Of a stretch of 64,000 nucleotides of DNA, positions 31,439 to 40,888 are shown one piece after another. The notes beneath the pieces are model-generated. The model was not told the origin of the DNA. It saw nothing but the letters and a program-made list of their open reading frames with translations, and ran no database searches. Both the position numbers and the translations under genes were made by a program. How positions within the stretch are numbered: the stretch's first letter is position 1; each line of letters opens with the position of its first letter. The stretch lies in the NCBI RefSeq assembly GCF_009833125.1, contig NZ_QRCC01000004.1, positions 1 through 64,000 of the forward strand. The letters are read 5' to 3'. Source of the stretch: Nitrosomonas sp. HPC101. Its GTDB lineage: Bacteria; Pseudomonadota; Gammaproteobacteria; Burkholderiales; Nitrosomonadaceae.

Positions 31439-32503
31439 ATGACCAGACTGGAAAATGATACTTTTATTCGCGCACTGCTGCGGCAGCCTGTGGACTATAC
31501 CCCTGTCTGGATGATGCGCCAGGCCGGTCGCTACCTGCCGGAATACAACCAGACACGGGCACATGCAGGTGATTTCCTTTCACTGTGCAAGAATCCTGCG
31601 CTTGCAACGGAAGTAACCTTGCAGCCATTGGCCAGATTTCCGCTGGATGCGGCTATTTTGTTTTCCGATATTCTGACTATTCCGGATGCAATGGGATTGG
31701 GGCTGTATTTTGCGGCAGGAGAGGGGCCTCGCTTCGAGCATCCATTACGTGAGGAGCGGGAGATCCGTTCATTGATCGTGCCCGATCCTGATGTCCACTT
31801 ACGCTATGTACTGGATGCCGTTACAGAAATCCGTAAAGCACTGAACAATCGGGTGCCACTGATTGGATTCTCTGGCAGCCCGTTTACGCTGGCATGCTAT
31901 ATGGTGGAAGGTGCGGGCAGTAGTGATTTTCGCCAGATCAAGACCATGCTGTACGCGCGTCCGGATCTGCTGCACCATATTCTGGATGTGACCACGCAAG
32001 CGGTGATCACTTACCTGAATGCCCAGATTGAAGCGGGTGCACAGGCGGTGATGATTTTCGACAGTTGGGGTGGGGCATTATCCCACGCGGCTTACCAGGA
32101 GTTTTCCCTGCACTACATGAACCAGATTCTGGCTGGTCTGAAACGCGAGCATGAGGGTGTACGCATCCCCAATATCGTGTTTACCAAGGGTGGCGGGTTG
32201 TGGCTGGAATCCATCATGGCCAGTGGTTGCGATGCAATCGGACTGGATTGGACAATCGATATCGGCGAAGCCCGCCAGCGTACCCAAGATAAAGTAGCTT
32301 TACAGGGGAATCTGGATCCGGCCGTGCTATTTTCCTCACCGGAAGTGATTGCTGCTGAAACTGGAAAAATACTGGCAAGTTATGGTCACGGCCATGGTCA
32401 CGTATTCAATCTGGGGCATGGCATTTCACAGTTCACTCCGCCTGAGAATGCACTGGCACTGATTGAAACAGTTCATGCACAAAGTGTGCGTTACCATAAA
32501 TAA
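31439..32503 (+). CDS. hemE: Uroporphyrinogen decarboxylase
   Basis: A 354-residue HemE from the ATG at 31439. The N-terminal signature is [19 protein letters not shown] with the catalytic arginines, and the second is [18 protein letters not shown]. The enzyme converts uroporphyrinogen III to coproporphyrinogen III in heme synthesis. Heme demand is high in ammonia oxidisers. It is convergent with the Tag-like gene and follows valS by 88 bases. Confidence 0.96.
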   Translation: MTRLENDTFIRALLRQPVDYTPVWMMRQAGRYLPEYNQTRAHAGDFLSLCKNPALATEVTLQPLARFPLDAAILFSDILTIPDAMGLGLYFAAGEGPRFEHPLREEREIRSLIVPDPDVHLRYVLDAVTEIRKALNNRVPLIGFSGSPFTLACYMVEGAGSSDFRQIKTMLYARPDLLHHILDVTTQAVITYLNAQIEAGAQAVMIFDSWGGALSHAAYQEFSLHYMNQILAGLKREHEGVRIPNIVFTKGGGLWLESIMASGCDAIGLDWTIDIGEARQRTQDKVALQGNLDPAVLFSSPEVIAAETGKILASYGHGHGHVFNLGHGISQFTPPENALALIETVHAQSVRYHK

Positions 32504-32580
32504 AACTACCACGCGGGTTGTCGAGAGCCGATGACTCGCGCTACTTCCGTCGTTCATTCAAAAGCGACAGCTCTAAATCA

Positions 32581-33264
32581 TTAAAATCTCGGATGAATAC
32601 TCAACGACAGCATCGCAGATAGCTGGCACAGCGACTTTCCTGAGTTCTGCTGTAATTGGTTGAAAGCATTCTGTATGGTTTGCCTATCACGCTGAGTGGT
32701 GGGCTCATGGTCAATAATGCCTGCGGCGATCAGACGTGCTGTTACATCGCTGGTCAATAAAAAAGTATCTTTCCCGACCAAACGTAAAAATCCAGCAGCT
32801 GAGCGTCCACCCAAGCGAGCACCACGTTTGGCCAGTAAACGCCATAAGCCAATAATATTAGAACTTGGCCAGTCAGCGATAAACTCGCCAAAACTGCAAC
32901 CCTGTTCCTGGCGAATATCCAGAATAAACTGGGCATTCCGGGGAATAGTTTGCAGTTTGGTATAGTGACGAATGATACTGCTGTTTTTCATATAACCCTC
33001 GATCTGTTCTGGGCTGAGCAACACCATTGTTTCAGGTACAAAGCCCCAGAAGGCTTCTTCAAAGGCAGGCCATTTGGCATTGACCACCGAGTGCTGCATA
33101 CCGGCTTGAAATACCCGCTGGCTCATGGCAGAAAGATAGCGATCATCTCTCTTCTGTTTTAATGCTTCAGGCGTGAGCGCTTTGGGTAAGAAGGCCTCCA
33201 TCGCTTCATCCGATTCAAAACGCTTGCGTACTGTGTCGTAAAGCCAGCGGTAGTTAAGGGTCAT
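32581..33264 (-). CDS. DNA-3-methyladenine glycosylase I (Tag) family protein
   Basis: A protein of 227 residues from MTLNYRWLYDTV, with AGAGAAG upstream of this start; an ATG at 33291 would add nine residues. It has Tag-like segments MSQRVFQAGMQHSVVNAKW, NAKWPAFEEAFWGF and SNIIGLWRLLAKRGARLGG. Tag enzymes excise alkylated adenine. The usual N-terminal CxW zinc motif of E. coli Tag is not evident, so the protein may be a divergent family member with a different substrate. Confidence 0.75.
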   Translation of the reverse strand: MTLNYRWLYDTVRKRFESDEAMEAFLPKALTPEALKQKRDDRYLSAMSQRVFQAGMQHSVVNAKWPAFEEAFWGFVPETMVLLSPEQIEGYMKNSSIIRHYTKLQTIPRNAQFILDIRQEQGCSFGEFIADWPSSNIIGLWRLLAKRGARLGGRSAAGFLRLVGKDTFLLTSDVTARLIAAGIIDHEPTTQRDRQTIQNAFNQLQQNSGKSLCQLSAMLSLSIHPRF

Positions 33265-33516
33265 GCTTCTCTCGTATTGTTTTAGAATCAAATCATCAAA
33301 AAAGTGGATGCCTCATTGGTGTCATTGAGCGATTGCTGTTGACTTTATCGGCGCTTCTGATCATTGATTACACGAGTCGCTTCACCTGGTGCGCGTGCAA
33401 CGGGATACGAAGCATCTGCAAACGGATGCAGGAAGTTGAAAAGGCTGGTTTTGCCTGGAAGCTGGAATGATGATGCGGGTAGGGTAGTACTCGCATCAGG
33501 ATGATGTACTGTCCGG

Positions 33517-33720
33517 TCAGCGAACCGTATTGAGTATTTCTTCACCGTATTTTCTTTGTGCCAGTTCACGCAAGGCAATGACGATCGGTTTGTCGCGCTC
33601 GGGATCGATCATCGGTGTGGAACCGACCGAAATCTGTCTTGCCCGTACAGTCGCTGCCAGTGTCATATTAAAGCGGTTTGGAATTACTTCCAGACAATCT
33701 TCTACGGTAATACGTGCCAT
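33517..33720 (-). CDS. rpoZ: RNA polymerase omega subunit
   Basis: A 67-residue omega subunit starting [19 protein letters not shown] with [19 protein letters not shown] and [17 protein letters not shown]. It helps fold the beta-prime subunit and forms part of the ppGpp site. It lies 51 bases after gmk, the usual pair. A spoT gene, which often follows, is absent; the 250 bases downstream show no gene I can support. Confidence 0.95.
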   Translation of the reverse strand: MARITVEDCLEVIPNRFNMTLAATVRARQISVGSTPMIDPERDKPIVIALRELAQRKYGEEILNTVR

Positions 33721-33771
33721 GATAGATTACTCCAGTAAAAATTTATAAAAACATGCAGAAACAAAGGTCGA

Positions 33772-34377
33772 TCAGGAAAACTCGGCAAGTAGTGTGTGTT
33801 GTTTAACGAGCTGACGTATTGTTTTTAGTCGTTCAGCCTGAATAATGCAGGAGATTTCCTGTGCCGCTGTTGTCAGTTCGTGATTAACAACTACGTAATC
33901 GAATCTGTTCAGGTGACTGATCTCGCTGCATGCAGCCAGAAGTCGTCGTTCTATGGTCCTGCTTTCATCCAGACCACGCTGCTCCAGACGATTTTTTAAT
34001 GTTTCCATGGATGGAGGCAGAATAAATATAGAAGTAGCTTTCGGATAGAGTTTGCGCACTTGTTGCGCCCCCTGGCAATCTATTTCCAGTAGAACATCCT
34101 GTTCCGCTGCCATGGTTTCTTCTATCCATGTGCGTGAGGTGCCATAAAAATTGCCGTATACCTCGGCGCTTTCCAGAAATTCGTCATGTGCCTGCATTTC
34201 CTTGAAAGTTGCATGATCCACAAAAAAATAGTCACGGCCGTTCTCCTCATTCCGTCTGGGTGAACGTGTAGTATAGGAGATCGAGAGGGTGATATTGATA
34301 TCCATCTGCAACAGGGTGCGGATCACGCTGGTTTTACCGGCACCGGAGGGTGCACTGATGACGAACAGGCAACTCAT
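33772..34377 (-). CDS. gmk: Guanylate kinase
   Basis: A 201-residue enzyme with the P-loop SAPSGAGKTSVIRTLL, the GMP-binding region SYTTRSPRRNEENGRDYFFVD and the downstream LLEIDCQGAQQVRK. It phosphorylates GMP to GDP. It is followed by rpoZ and is divergent from tRNA-Val. Confidence 0.96.
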   Translation of the reverse strand: MSCLFVISAPSGAGKTSVIRTLLQMDINITLSISYTTRSPRRNEENGRDYFFVDHATFKEMQAHDEFLESAEVYGNFYGTSRTWIEETMAAEQDVLLEIDCQGAQQVRKLYPKATSIFILPPSMETLKNRLEQRGLDESRTIERRLLAACSEISHLNRFDYVVVNHELTTAAQEISCIIQAERLKTIRQLVKQHTLLAEFS

Positions 34378-34471
34378 AACATTTTATTCTATTGAAATCG
34401 TGGCGTATTTTAACAGGGAAATACCTGGAAATTTCCGGGATTATTATTGACACCGGGATTCGTGAATAAAT

Positions 34472-34500
34472 TTGAAGCGGATCGTTGTTTCGGTTAAAAT
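34472..34500 (+). promoter_or_regulatory. Sigma-70 type promoter for tRNA-Val
   Basis: TTGAAG (34472-34477) and TAAAAT (34495-34500) are separated by exactly 17 bases. The predicted start of transcription falls about six bases before the tRNA 5' end. This is a sequence match only. Confidence 0.6.
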
Positions 34501-34512
34501 CCTTTCTTCTTC

Positions 34513-34589
34513 AGGCGCGTAGCTCAGCTGGTTAGAGCACCACCTTGACATGGTGGGGGTCGTTGGTTCGAGTCCAATCGCGCCTACCA
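34513..34589 (+). tRNA. tRNA-Val (anticodon GAC)
   Basis: A 77-base cloverleaf with encoded CCA. The acceptor AGGCGCG pairs with CGCGCCT, the anticodon stem CCACC/GGTGG encloses TTGACAT with anticodon GAC, and the T-arm is GTTGG-TTCGAGT-CCAAT. It reads GUC and GUU codons. It stands alone between gmk and nudB. Confidence 0.96.
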
Positions 34590-34673
34590 GAGGACAGTCA
34601 GGTTCTGGTACCTGTTTCTCTTGGGCGTTTCAGCCACATTCCAGCTTTTTATACTTTGTCTTGCGCTCTTCTG

Positions 34674-35132
34674 TTACCCGGGAATCGAGTGTTTCCGTTT
34701 ATTTGCGAGCCTGCGGATAGACTGCGCATTACTGGGAGAAAAAACTTTATTAGCAGCTTCCTGCCACGGCAGCCAGATATATCCCAAGTGCTCGCGCGGT
34801 GAAATGGTCACCGGGGTCGTTTCCGATAGCTCCAGTCCAAACACATGCTCAGTATTATGCGTGACTCCTGGCGGGTAGCGCCAACGCCATTCTTCATAAA
34901 GCTCATAGCGGTTTTGTATTTCCCAGCTGGTCAGGATGTAGTTGTGAGTGTCCAGGCCAGTTTCTTCTCTAACTTCACGTGTAGCAGTCTGCTGCAGTGT
35001 TTCCCCGGGATTCTGACTGCCTGTAACAGATTGCCAGTAACCGGGGTGATCAGCGCGCTCCAGCAGCAGCACTTGGAGATCGGGCGTGTAGATAATGACC
35101 AGAACAGATACAGGTATTTTGTAGGCTTGCAA
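34674..35132 (-). CDS. nudB: Dihydroneopterin triphosphate diphosphatase (Nudix)
   Basis: A 152-residue Nudix protein. The Nudix box is complete: a GSQNPGE start, seven residues, then REVREETGLD. The N-terminus YKIPVSVLVIIYTPDLQVLLLER and WQSVTGSQ fit NudB, which removes pyrophosphate in folate synthesis. It follows aspS by 12 bases, the conserved aspS-nudB order that supports the specific name. Confidence 0.9.
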   Translation of the reverse strand: MQAYKIPVSVLVIIYTPDLQVLLLERADHPGYWQSVTGSQNPGETLQQTATREVREETGLDTHNYILTSWEIQNRYELYEEWRWRYPPGVTHNTEHVFGLELSETTPVTISPREHLGYIWLPWQEAANKVFSPSNAQSIRRLANKRKHSIPG

Positions 35133-35144
35133 CAGGAGATCCAG

Positions 35145-36926
35145 TCAATTGGCGGTGACATCAGTCTTGCGCAGGCGGATATGCAGCTCCCGCAACTGTT
35201 TTTCCTCGACGATGCCAGGTGCTTGTGTCAACAAACATTGAGCACGTTGTGTTTTGGGGAAGGCAATCACATCGCGGATGGAATCCGCTCCGGTCATCAT
35301 GGCAACGATACGATCTAGACCAAAAGCAATACCTCCGTGCGGTGGCGCACCATATTGCAGAGCATCCAGCAGAAAACCAAATTTCAGTTTTGCTTCGTCG
35401 TCCGATATGTTCAGTGCCTGGAATACCTTGCTTTGTATATCCTGCCGATGAATGCGAATTGAACCGCCACCGATCTCCATTCCGTTCAGAACCATGTCAT
35501 ACGCTCTGGAGAGTGCCTTGCCAGGATCGCTCGCCAGAAAATCTTCATGTCCCTGGCTGGGAGAGGTAAAGGGATGATGCAGGGCCTGCCAGCGTTTTTC
35601 TTCCTCATCCCATTCGAACATCGGAAAACCCACAACCCACAGGGGTTTCCAGGAGCCTGTGGCCAGGCCGCGCTCATGCCCGATCTTGGCCCGTAATGCC
35701 CCCAGTGCATCATTGACGACTTTGGTTTTGTCGGCCCCAAAGAATACCAGATCGCCGTTTTGAGCCTGAGTGCGTTCGAGTATCGACTGTACGACGGATT
35801 CAGGCAGGAACTTCAGAATGGGGGACTGCAAACCTTCCATTCCTTTGGTCAGGTCATTGATCTTGATATAGGCCAGCCCCTTTGCTCCGTAAATACCCAC
35901 AAACAGGGTGTATTCATCGATTTCCTTACGGGACAGTTCTCCACCGCCAGGAACGCGCAGAGCGGCCACTCGTCCGCCTGCCTTCTGTGCAGCATCGCGG
36001 AATACCTGGAAAGGTACATCCTGCATCAGGTCAGTCAGTTCCGTCAGAACCAGCGGTACACGCAAATCGGGTTTGTCCGATCCATAAAGGAACATAGCAT
36101 CAGTATAGCTGAGGCGAGGAAAGGGGTCGGGCAGACTGACATTCAGCACGCTTGCGAACAGACGGCGGATCATGTCCTCCATCATGCCCATGATTTCATT
36201 TTCTGTGAGGAAAGAGGTTTCGATGTCAATCTGGGTGAATTCCGGTTGGCGGTCGGCACGCAGATCCTCATCCCGGAAGCAGCGAGTGATCTGATAATAT
36301 CGGTCGAAACCGGAGATCATCAGCAGTTGTTTGAACAATTGCGGGGATTGCGGCAGTGCAAAGAAATGGCCGGCATTGACACGTGAAGGCACCAGATAGT
36401 CGCGTGCACCTTCCGGGGTGGATTTGGTCAGCATCGGCGTTTCGATATCGATAAACCCCTGTTGATCAAGGAATGTGCGTACTGCCATGGTGACCTGGTG
36501 TCGCAGGCGGATGTTGTGCTGCATCGCCGGGCGGCGTAAATCCAGATAGCGGTATTCCAGCCGTATTGCTTCACTCAGATTGTCGTCATCTATCTGGAAA
36601 GGAGGCGTGAGTGAAGGATTCAGGATTGCGATGGTACTGACCAGCACCTCGATTTCGCCGCTGAGAATGCCACGATTGACTGTTCCTTCCGGACGGTGGC
36701 GCACCGTACCCGTAATTTCCAGCACGAATTCATTGCGGATTTTTTCTGCAATCGAGAAAGCAGCAACATTATCGGGGTCGCAAACAATCTGAACGATTCC
36801 CTCGCGATCCCGCAGGTCAATAAAAATAACCCCGCCGTGATCACGCCGGCGATGCACCCAGCCGCATAAGGTAATTGTTCTATCCAGATGGCGTGTGTTA
36901 ATGGCGCCGCAATAGTCAGTACGCAT
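35145..36926 (-). CDS. aspS: Aspartyl-tRNA synthetase
   Basis: A 593-residue bacterial-type class II synthetase. An N-terminal OB-fold ([20 protein letters not shown]) binds the anticodon; the catalytic core has [38 protein letters not shown] and the C-terminal [15 protein letters not shown]; the bacterial GAD insertion domain lies in the middle. Whether it also charges tRNA-Asn was not determined; no gatCAB genes are in the window. It is the first of an aspS-nudB pair, preceded by fmdB. Confidence 0.96.
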   Translation of the reverse strand: MRTDYCGAINTRHLDRTITLCGWVHRRRDHGGVIFIDLRDREGIVQIVCDPDNVAAFSIAEKIRNEFVLEITGTVRHRPEGTVNRGILSGEIEVLVSTIAILNPSLTPPFQIDDDNLSEAIRLEYRYLDLRRPAMQHNIRLRHQVTMAVRTFLDQQGFIDIETPMLTKSTPEGARDYLVPSRVNAGHFFALPQSPQLFKQLLMISGFDRYYQITRCFRDEDLRADRQPEFTQIDIETSFLTENEIMGMMEDMIRRLFASVLNVSLPDPFPRLSYTDAMFLYGSDKPDLRVPLVLTELTDLMQDVPFQVFRDAAQKAGGRVAALRVPGGGELSRKEIDEYTLFVGIYGAKGLAYIKINDLTKGMEGLQSPILKFLPESVVQSILERTQAQNGDLVFFGADKTKVVNDALGALRAKIGHERGLATGSWKPLWVVGFPMFEWDEEEKRWQALHHPFTSPSQGHEDFLASDPGKALSRAYDMVLNGMEIGGGSIRIHRQDIQSKVFQALNISDDEAKLKFGFLLDALQYGAPPHGGIAFGLDRIVAMMTGADSIRDVIAFPKTQRAQCLLTQAPGIVEEKQLRELHIRLRKTDVTAN

Positions 36927-36968
36927 AGTGACGTTAATGTTAATTAAATGAAAAAACGATTGAAAATA

Positions 36969-37313
36969 TTACTGATCTGTAGTGGAAGCAGAAGGAGCAG
37001 CGGCTGATGTCGACGTTGTGGCCGCAGTCGCAGTCGTTGCGCTGTCAGTCGGAGTATTTGCAGCTGTTTTATCAGTACTGGTAGTCTCCTTGCCGGACTC
37101 TTCTTTGGGCTTCGAATCGGATCGGGTGTTTCTATTTCTGAAATCGGTTACATACCAGCCAGTTCCCTTTAGCTGGAAAGCCGCAGCAGATACTTTTTTG
37201 ACATAGTCGCTGCTGCCGCAGGCCGGGCACTGCGTGATCGGGGCGTCATTCATTTTCTGCAGATGTTCCTTTTCCAATCCACATGCATGGCAGGCATACT
37301 CATAGATCGGCAT
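36969..37313 (-). CDS. FmdB family zinc-ribbon protein
   Basis: A 114-residue protein with a zinc ribbon at the N-terminus: MPIYEYACHACGLEKEHLQK then ITQCPACGS, giving two CxxC pairs. The remainder, from about residue 65, is a low-complexity tail rich in Thr, Ala and Ser. FmdB-type proteins are putative regulators with unclear targets. A strong AGGAGG site precedes the start. It is often found next to aspS in betaproteobacteria. Confidence 0.88.
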   Translation of the reverse strand: MPIYEYACHACGLEKEHLQKMNDAPITQCPACGSSDYVKKVSAAAFQLKGTGWYVTDFRNRNTRSDSKPKEESGKETTSTDKTAANTPTDSATTATAATTSTSAAAPSASTTDQ

Positions 37314-37420
37314 GTTTTCCTCCTTGGATAAAATCTTGAAAACCGTATTATACTTGACTGTCAGCGCAATTTCCCGGGCAGTTCTATCTGATTACGGGTG
37401 GTATCAATCCGGTATGCTAA

Positions 37421-37559
37421 GGAACCTTTGAGAAACTACCTACGTTGTTATTTCTGCGTTAAAAGTCGGCTCAAAATGCTCATTTATTACGTATAAACTC
37501 CGCTTTTTCGCCGGCTTTGCCTTGAACTGACTACCTCGCTGACGTTTTTCAGAAGTTCC
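37421..37559. repeat. Small inverted-repeat element (MITE-like), 139 bp
   Basis: The left end GGAACCTTTGAGAAA and the inverse of the right end GGAACTTCTGAAAAA match at 11-12 of 15 positions and share GGAACYTYTGA. The interior has no coding capacity. The element abuts the manC stop codon, so it may have inserted there and could act in transcription ending. A single similar end (GGAACCTCTGATTAA on the - strand) lies at about 40306-40320. Confidence 0.6.
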
Positions 37560-39011
37560 CTAACCTTTTTTTCGGCCATATTTATCTTCAAACCGAACGA
37601 TATCATCCTCTCCCAGATAGGAACCGGACTGAACTTCGATCATCTCCAGCGGCACCCGTCCCGGGTTTTCCAGCCGATGGGGCGTCCCCAGCGGGATGAA
37701 GGTGGATTCGTTTTCGCTGACCAGAAAAGTCTTGTCTGCCCGGGTAACCTGGGCGGTACCTCGCACTACAATCCAGTGTTCGGCGCGGTGGTGGTGCATT
37801 TGCAATGACAGCGCCGCGCCAGGGTTGACAACAATCCGTTTGACCTGAAAACGCTCGCCTCTGTCGACTGAATCGTACCAGCCCCATGGACGGTATATTT
37901 TTCGGTGCGAGCGGATTTCAGGGCGGTTGCGTTGTTTCAGCATATCGACGATGTGTTTGACTTCTTGCGTTTTATCCTGATGTGCCACCAGAACGGCGTC
38001 GGATGTTTCCACAATCACCACGTTTTCCACACCGATGCATGCAACCAACCGATGTTCGGAAAATGCCAGGGTATCGTGGCATGCGTGCAGCAATACATCG
38101 CCACGCGCCACATTACCTGATTCATCCTTTGGTAACGTGCGCCACAATGCATCCCATGTCCCGATATCCGACCATCCGGCAGAAAGCGGAATGATGGCAC
38201 CTGGTGGCAATGTGTCCGGGTGTGCGGAAAGTGTTTCCATGACTGCATAATCGATCGAGTCACTTGGACAAGCGGCAAACGCGGTCTTGTCGATACGGTG
38301 AAAATCTCCATCGATCGAGCCGGATTGCCAGGCAGTACGACAGGCTTCCAGAATATCCTGACGGCAAATGCCGATGGCGGCAAGCCAGATCGATGCACGC
38401 ATCATGAACATGCCGCTATTCCACAGATAGGTGCCCTCTTCCAGATAATTTTGTGCAGTGACCAGGTCCGGTTTTTCGACAAAGCGGGCAATCCGGAAAG
38501 CGTCTGGCTCATGCAGTGCTGTACCGTACTGGACATAGCCATAACCGGTTTCGGGAGCGTTCGGTGTGATACCGAACGTGACCAGCATACCGCTTTCAGC
38601 GAGCGCCATTCCTTTGTGAATGGCTGCCTGGAAAGCTGCAACATCTGTTATGACATGATCGGATGGTGTGACCAGCAGAATCGGATCATCCTTGTCCTGC
38701 GTGGCTGCCAGTGCGGCTATCGTCAACGCGGGAGCAGTGTTGCGTCCACAAGGTTCGAGAATGATCCTGCCGGTTTTACCCAGAACCCGTAGCTGTTCCG
38801 CAATTACAAAGCGGTATTCTTCGTTGCTGACGATGATGGAAGGTCGGACGATGATATCTTCCAATCCATCCAGACGTTGTACAGTTTCTTGCAGTAGAGA
38901 ATAGCGGTTGACCAGTGATAGCAATTGTTTGGGGTACTGCTGGCGTGAAAGTGGCCACAGACGTGTGCCCGAGCCACCGGAGAGAATGATGGGGATGAGC
39001 GTGTGTTTCAT
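37560..39011 (-). CDS. manC: Mannose-1-phosphate guanylyltransferase / mannose-6-phosphate isomerase
   Basis: A 483-residue bifunctional type II PMI-GMP. The nucleotidyltransferase half starts IPIILSGGSGTRLWPLSRQ and has QYPKQLLSL; the C-terminal cupin (from about residue 370) contains RPWGWYDSVDRGERFQVKRI and LSLQMHHHRAEHWIVVRG. It makes GDP-mannose for exopolysaccharide or LPS. It is followed by the inverted-repeat element and preceded by wecB, suggesting surface glycan synthesis. Confidence 0.93.
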   Translation of the reverse strand: MKHTLIPIILSGGSGTRLWPLSRQQYPKQLLSLVNRYSLLQETVQRLDGLEDIIVRPSIIVSNEEYRFVIAEQLRVLGKTGRIILEPCGRNTAPALTIAALAATQDKDDPILLVTPSDHVITDVAAFQAAIHKGMALAESGMLVTFGITPNAPETGYGYVQYGTALHEPDAFRIARFVEKPDLVTAQNYLEEGTYLWNSGMFMMRASIWLAAIGICRQDILEACRTAWQSGSIDGDFHRIDKTAFAACPSDSIDYAVMETLSAHPDTLPPGAIIPLSAGWSDIGTWDALWRTLPKDESGNVARGDVLLHACHDTLAFSEHRLVACIGVENVVIVETSDAVLVAHQDKTQEVKHIVDMLKQRNRPEIRSHRKIYRPWGWYDSVDRGERFQVKRIVVNPGAALSLQMHHHRAEHWIVVRGTAQVTRADKTFLVSENESTFIPLGTPHRLENPGRVPLEMIEVQSGSYLGEDDIVRFEDKYGRKKG

Positions 39012-39074
39012 ATATACATTGGTTTGATCAGAAAGAAAGGTACAGTTTCTGCTGGATTATCTGACATCCTGATT

Positions 39075-40184
39075 TCAGGGATGCAGCTCTCTGGCGAGTA
39101 TCTCCACAATACGGCGCGCAGCGTTGCCATCCCATAAATGCGGTCGGCGCCCCTGTTTGCCGCGTCCTTGCAGAATAGTATCCACTGCGGTCAGTATCTG
39201 TGCCGGATCGGTACCTGCCAATGTGTTCGTGCCTTCTTCTACTGTGACTGGCCGTTCGGTATTTTCCCGGATTGTGATACAGGGCACCCCCAGGGCAGTG
39301 GTTTCTTCCTGCAGTCCGCCGCTATCGGTCAGAACGAGCGTGGCATCTTTCCATAGATGAAGAAAGGGCATATAAGCCTGCGGACCTATCAGGGTGATAT
39401 CCGGCCCGAGATCGATATTGAATTTCTTCAGGTTATTTTGTGTGCGTGGATGAGCCGGAAAGATGAGCGGAAGCTGTCTGGCAATTTGTTTCAGGGCCTG
39501 ACTGATACGTTGCAGAACATCAGGATTATCTACATTACTCGGTCGGTGTAATGTGATAACACCATACGGGTGATTTCCCAGTGACGTTTTGAGCGGGCCG
39601 GTTTCAAAATCGGCGGTGTTTGCCTGGGCAAGTTGTTTCACCTGGTAAAGCAGGTTATCCACCATAACATGACCAACGTAATGAATGGCTGATGCCGGTT
39701 TCCCTTCCTGCAGCAGATGCTGTTGTCCACTCGGTTCGGTTACGAAAAACCAATTGGTGATGCTATCGGTCACCAGGCGGTTGATTTCTTCCGGCATGCA
39801 CATATCACCACTGCGCAATCCTGCTTCGACATGAGCAACCGGAATATGCAGCTTCCTGGCCACGATGGAGCAGGCCAGCGTTGAGTTGACATCACCCACA
39901 ACCAGCACCGCATCCGGTGGTTCCGTTTGGCAGTACTCCTCGAAGGCAACCATGATTTTTGCGGTCTGCTGCGAGTGACTGCCTCCTCCGGCCGCCATGA
40001 AGATATCCGGCTGTGGGATACCCAGCTCCTCGAAAAAAACATCGTTCATTTCCCGGTCGTAATGCTGGCCGGTATGCACAATTTTATAGGCCAGCCTGTC
40101 CTGTTGCTGTAAAGCGCGAACAATGGGCGCAATTTTCATGAAATTGGGCCGTGCACCGGCGATGAGGTGAATTTTTTTCTGCAT
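39075..40184 (-). CDS. wecB: UDP-N-acetylglucosamine 2-epimerase (non-hydrolysing)
   Basis: The start at 40184 gives 369 residues beginning MQKKIHLIAGARPNFMKIAP, the family start; an upstream ATG at 40328 would add 48 unconserved residues. Other motifs are VVGDVNSTLACSIVARKL, HVEAGLRSGDMCMPEEINR and LTDSGGLQEETTALGVP. It makes UDP-ManNAc for surface polysaccharides. It reads toward manC with 63 bases between, so an operon is likely. Confidence 0.93.
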   Translation of the reverse strand: MQKKIHLIAGARPNFMKIAPIVRALQQQDRLAYKIVHTGQHYDREMNDVFFEELGIPQPDIFMAAGGGSHSQQTAKIMVAFEEYCQTEPPDAVLVVGDVNSTLACSIVARKLHIPVAHVEAGLRSGDMCMPEEINRLVTDSITNWFFVTEPSGQQHLLQEGKPASAIHYVGHVMVDNLLYQVKQLAQANTADFETGPLKTSLGNHPYGVITLHRPSNVDNPDVLQRISQALKQIARQLPLIFPAHPRTQNNLKKFNIDLGPDITLIGPQAYMPFLHLWKDATLVLTDSGGLQEETTALGVPCITIRENTERPVTVEEGTNTLAGTDPAQILTAVDTILQGRGKQGRRPHLWDGNAARRIVEILARELHP

Positions 40185-40396
40185 GATTTTCTCGCGAGAT
40201 AGTGGGCAGGATTGTAAGCTTTCGAGACTGCCCCGGTTTCCTTGTCTGCTAAAAGGCTTGCTCCATGCTACCAGTTTTCCTGCAATGTGGCTCATGGAGG
40301 ATTTAATCAGAGGTTCCTTAGTAGGCAATGCTGGAAAAATCCCTGAAAAACGCTGTATTTTGCCATGATTGATGTGTGATGATTGTCAGGCAGGTT

Positions 40397-40410
40397 TTGA
40401 TCATGATCCG
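40397..40410 (+). promoter_or_regulatory. Possible FNR/NnrR-type box upstream of the NO module
   Basis: TTGATCATGATCCG resembles TTGAT-N4-ATCAA with two mismatches in the right half. It lies 74 bases before the truncated haemoglobin gene. Such boxes control nitric-oxide and oxygen-responsive genes. This is a weak match. Confidence 0.3.
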
Positions 40411-40483
40411 GCTTGCTGAAGTGCTAAAATAGAAAATGTGCTTAAAATCAATCTTATGAATATTCTGCTCAGGAGAAGTATCC

Positions 40484-40888
40484 ATGCCTGATCCAACGTT
40501 GTGTACTGAAGAAGATATCACACACTTAATCCATGCTTTCTACGCCCGGGTACGGGAGGATAAGGCGCTTGGTTTCATTTTCGATGCGCATATTGATGAC
40601 TGGAACCGCCACCTGGCCAGAATGGTAGATTTCTGGTCATCTATTTTACGCGGTACCGATCGTTTTAGCGGTACGCCAATGCCCAGGCATGTGGCCCTGC
40701 CTGATCTGAACGCCGAATTGTTTCAGCGATGGCTCAAACTGTTCCACCAAACAGCTGCCGAACAATCCAATCAAGCCATGGCGGAACAGGCTTGCATCAT
40801 GGCTGATCGCATTGCCCGCAGTTTGTGGATGGGTTATCAGATCAACCACCATCCCGGTGTCATGCCTGTGGGGCTGTCTCATGGCTGA
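40484..40888 (+). CDS. Group III truncated haemoglobin
   Basis: A 134-residue globin of the 2-on-2 type. It shows EEDITHLIHAFYARVREDKAL, WNRHLARMVDFWSSILRG and MPRHVALPDLNAELFQRWL, the segment that normally carries the proximal histidine. Group III members are proposed to bind or detoxify nitric oxide or oxygen. AGGAGAAG precedes the ATG. The stop overlaps the start of nnrS, which supports a shared NO-related role. Confidence 0.88.
   Translation: MPDPTLCTEEDITHLIHAFYARVREDKALGFIFDAHIDDWNRHLARMVDFWSSILRGTDRFSGTPMPRHVALPDLNAELFQRWLKLFHQTAAEQSNQAMAEQACIMADRIARSLWMGYQINHHPGVMPVGLSHG

Noticed and set aside
33265-33516. Frame running from inside rpoZ toward the Tag-like gene
   Set aside because: It begins within rpoZ in another frame and its sequence shows no family motif; I see no gene in this 250-base gap.
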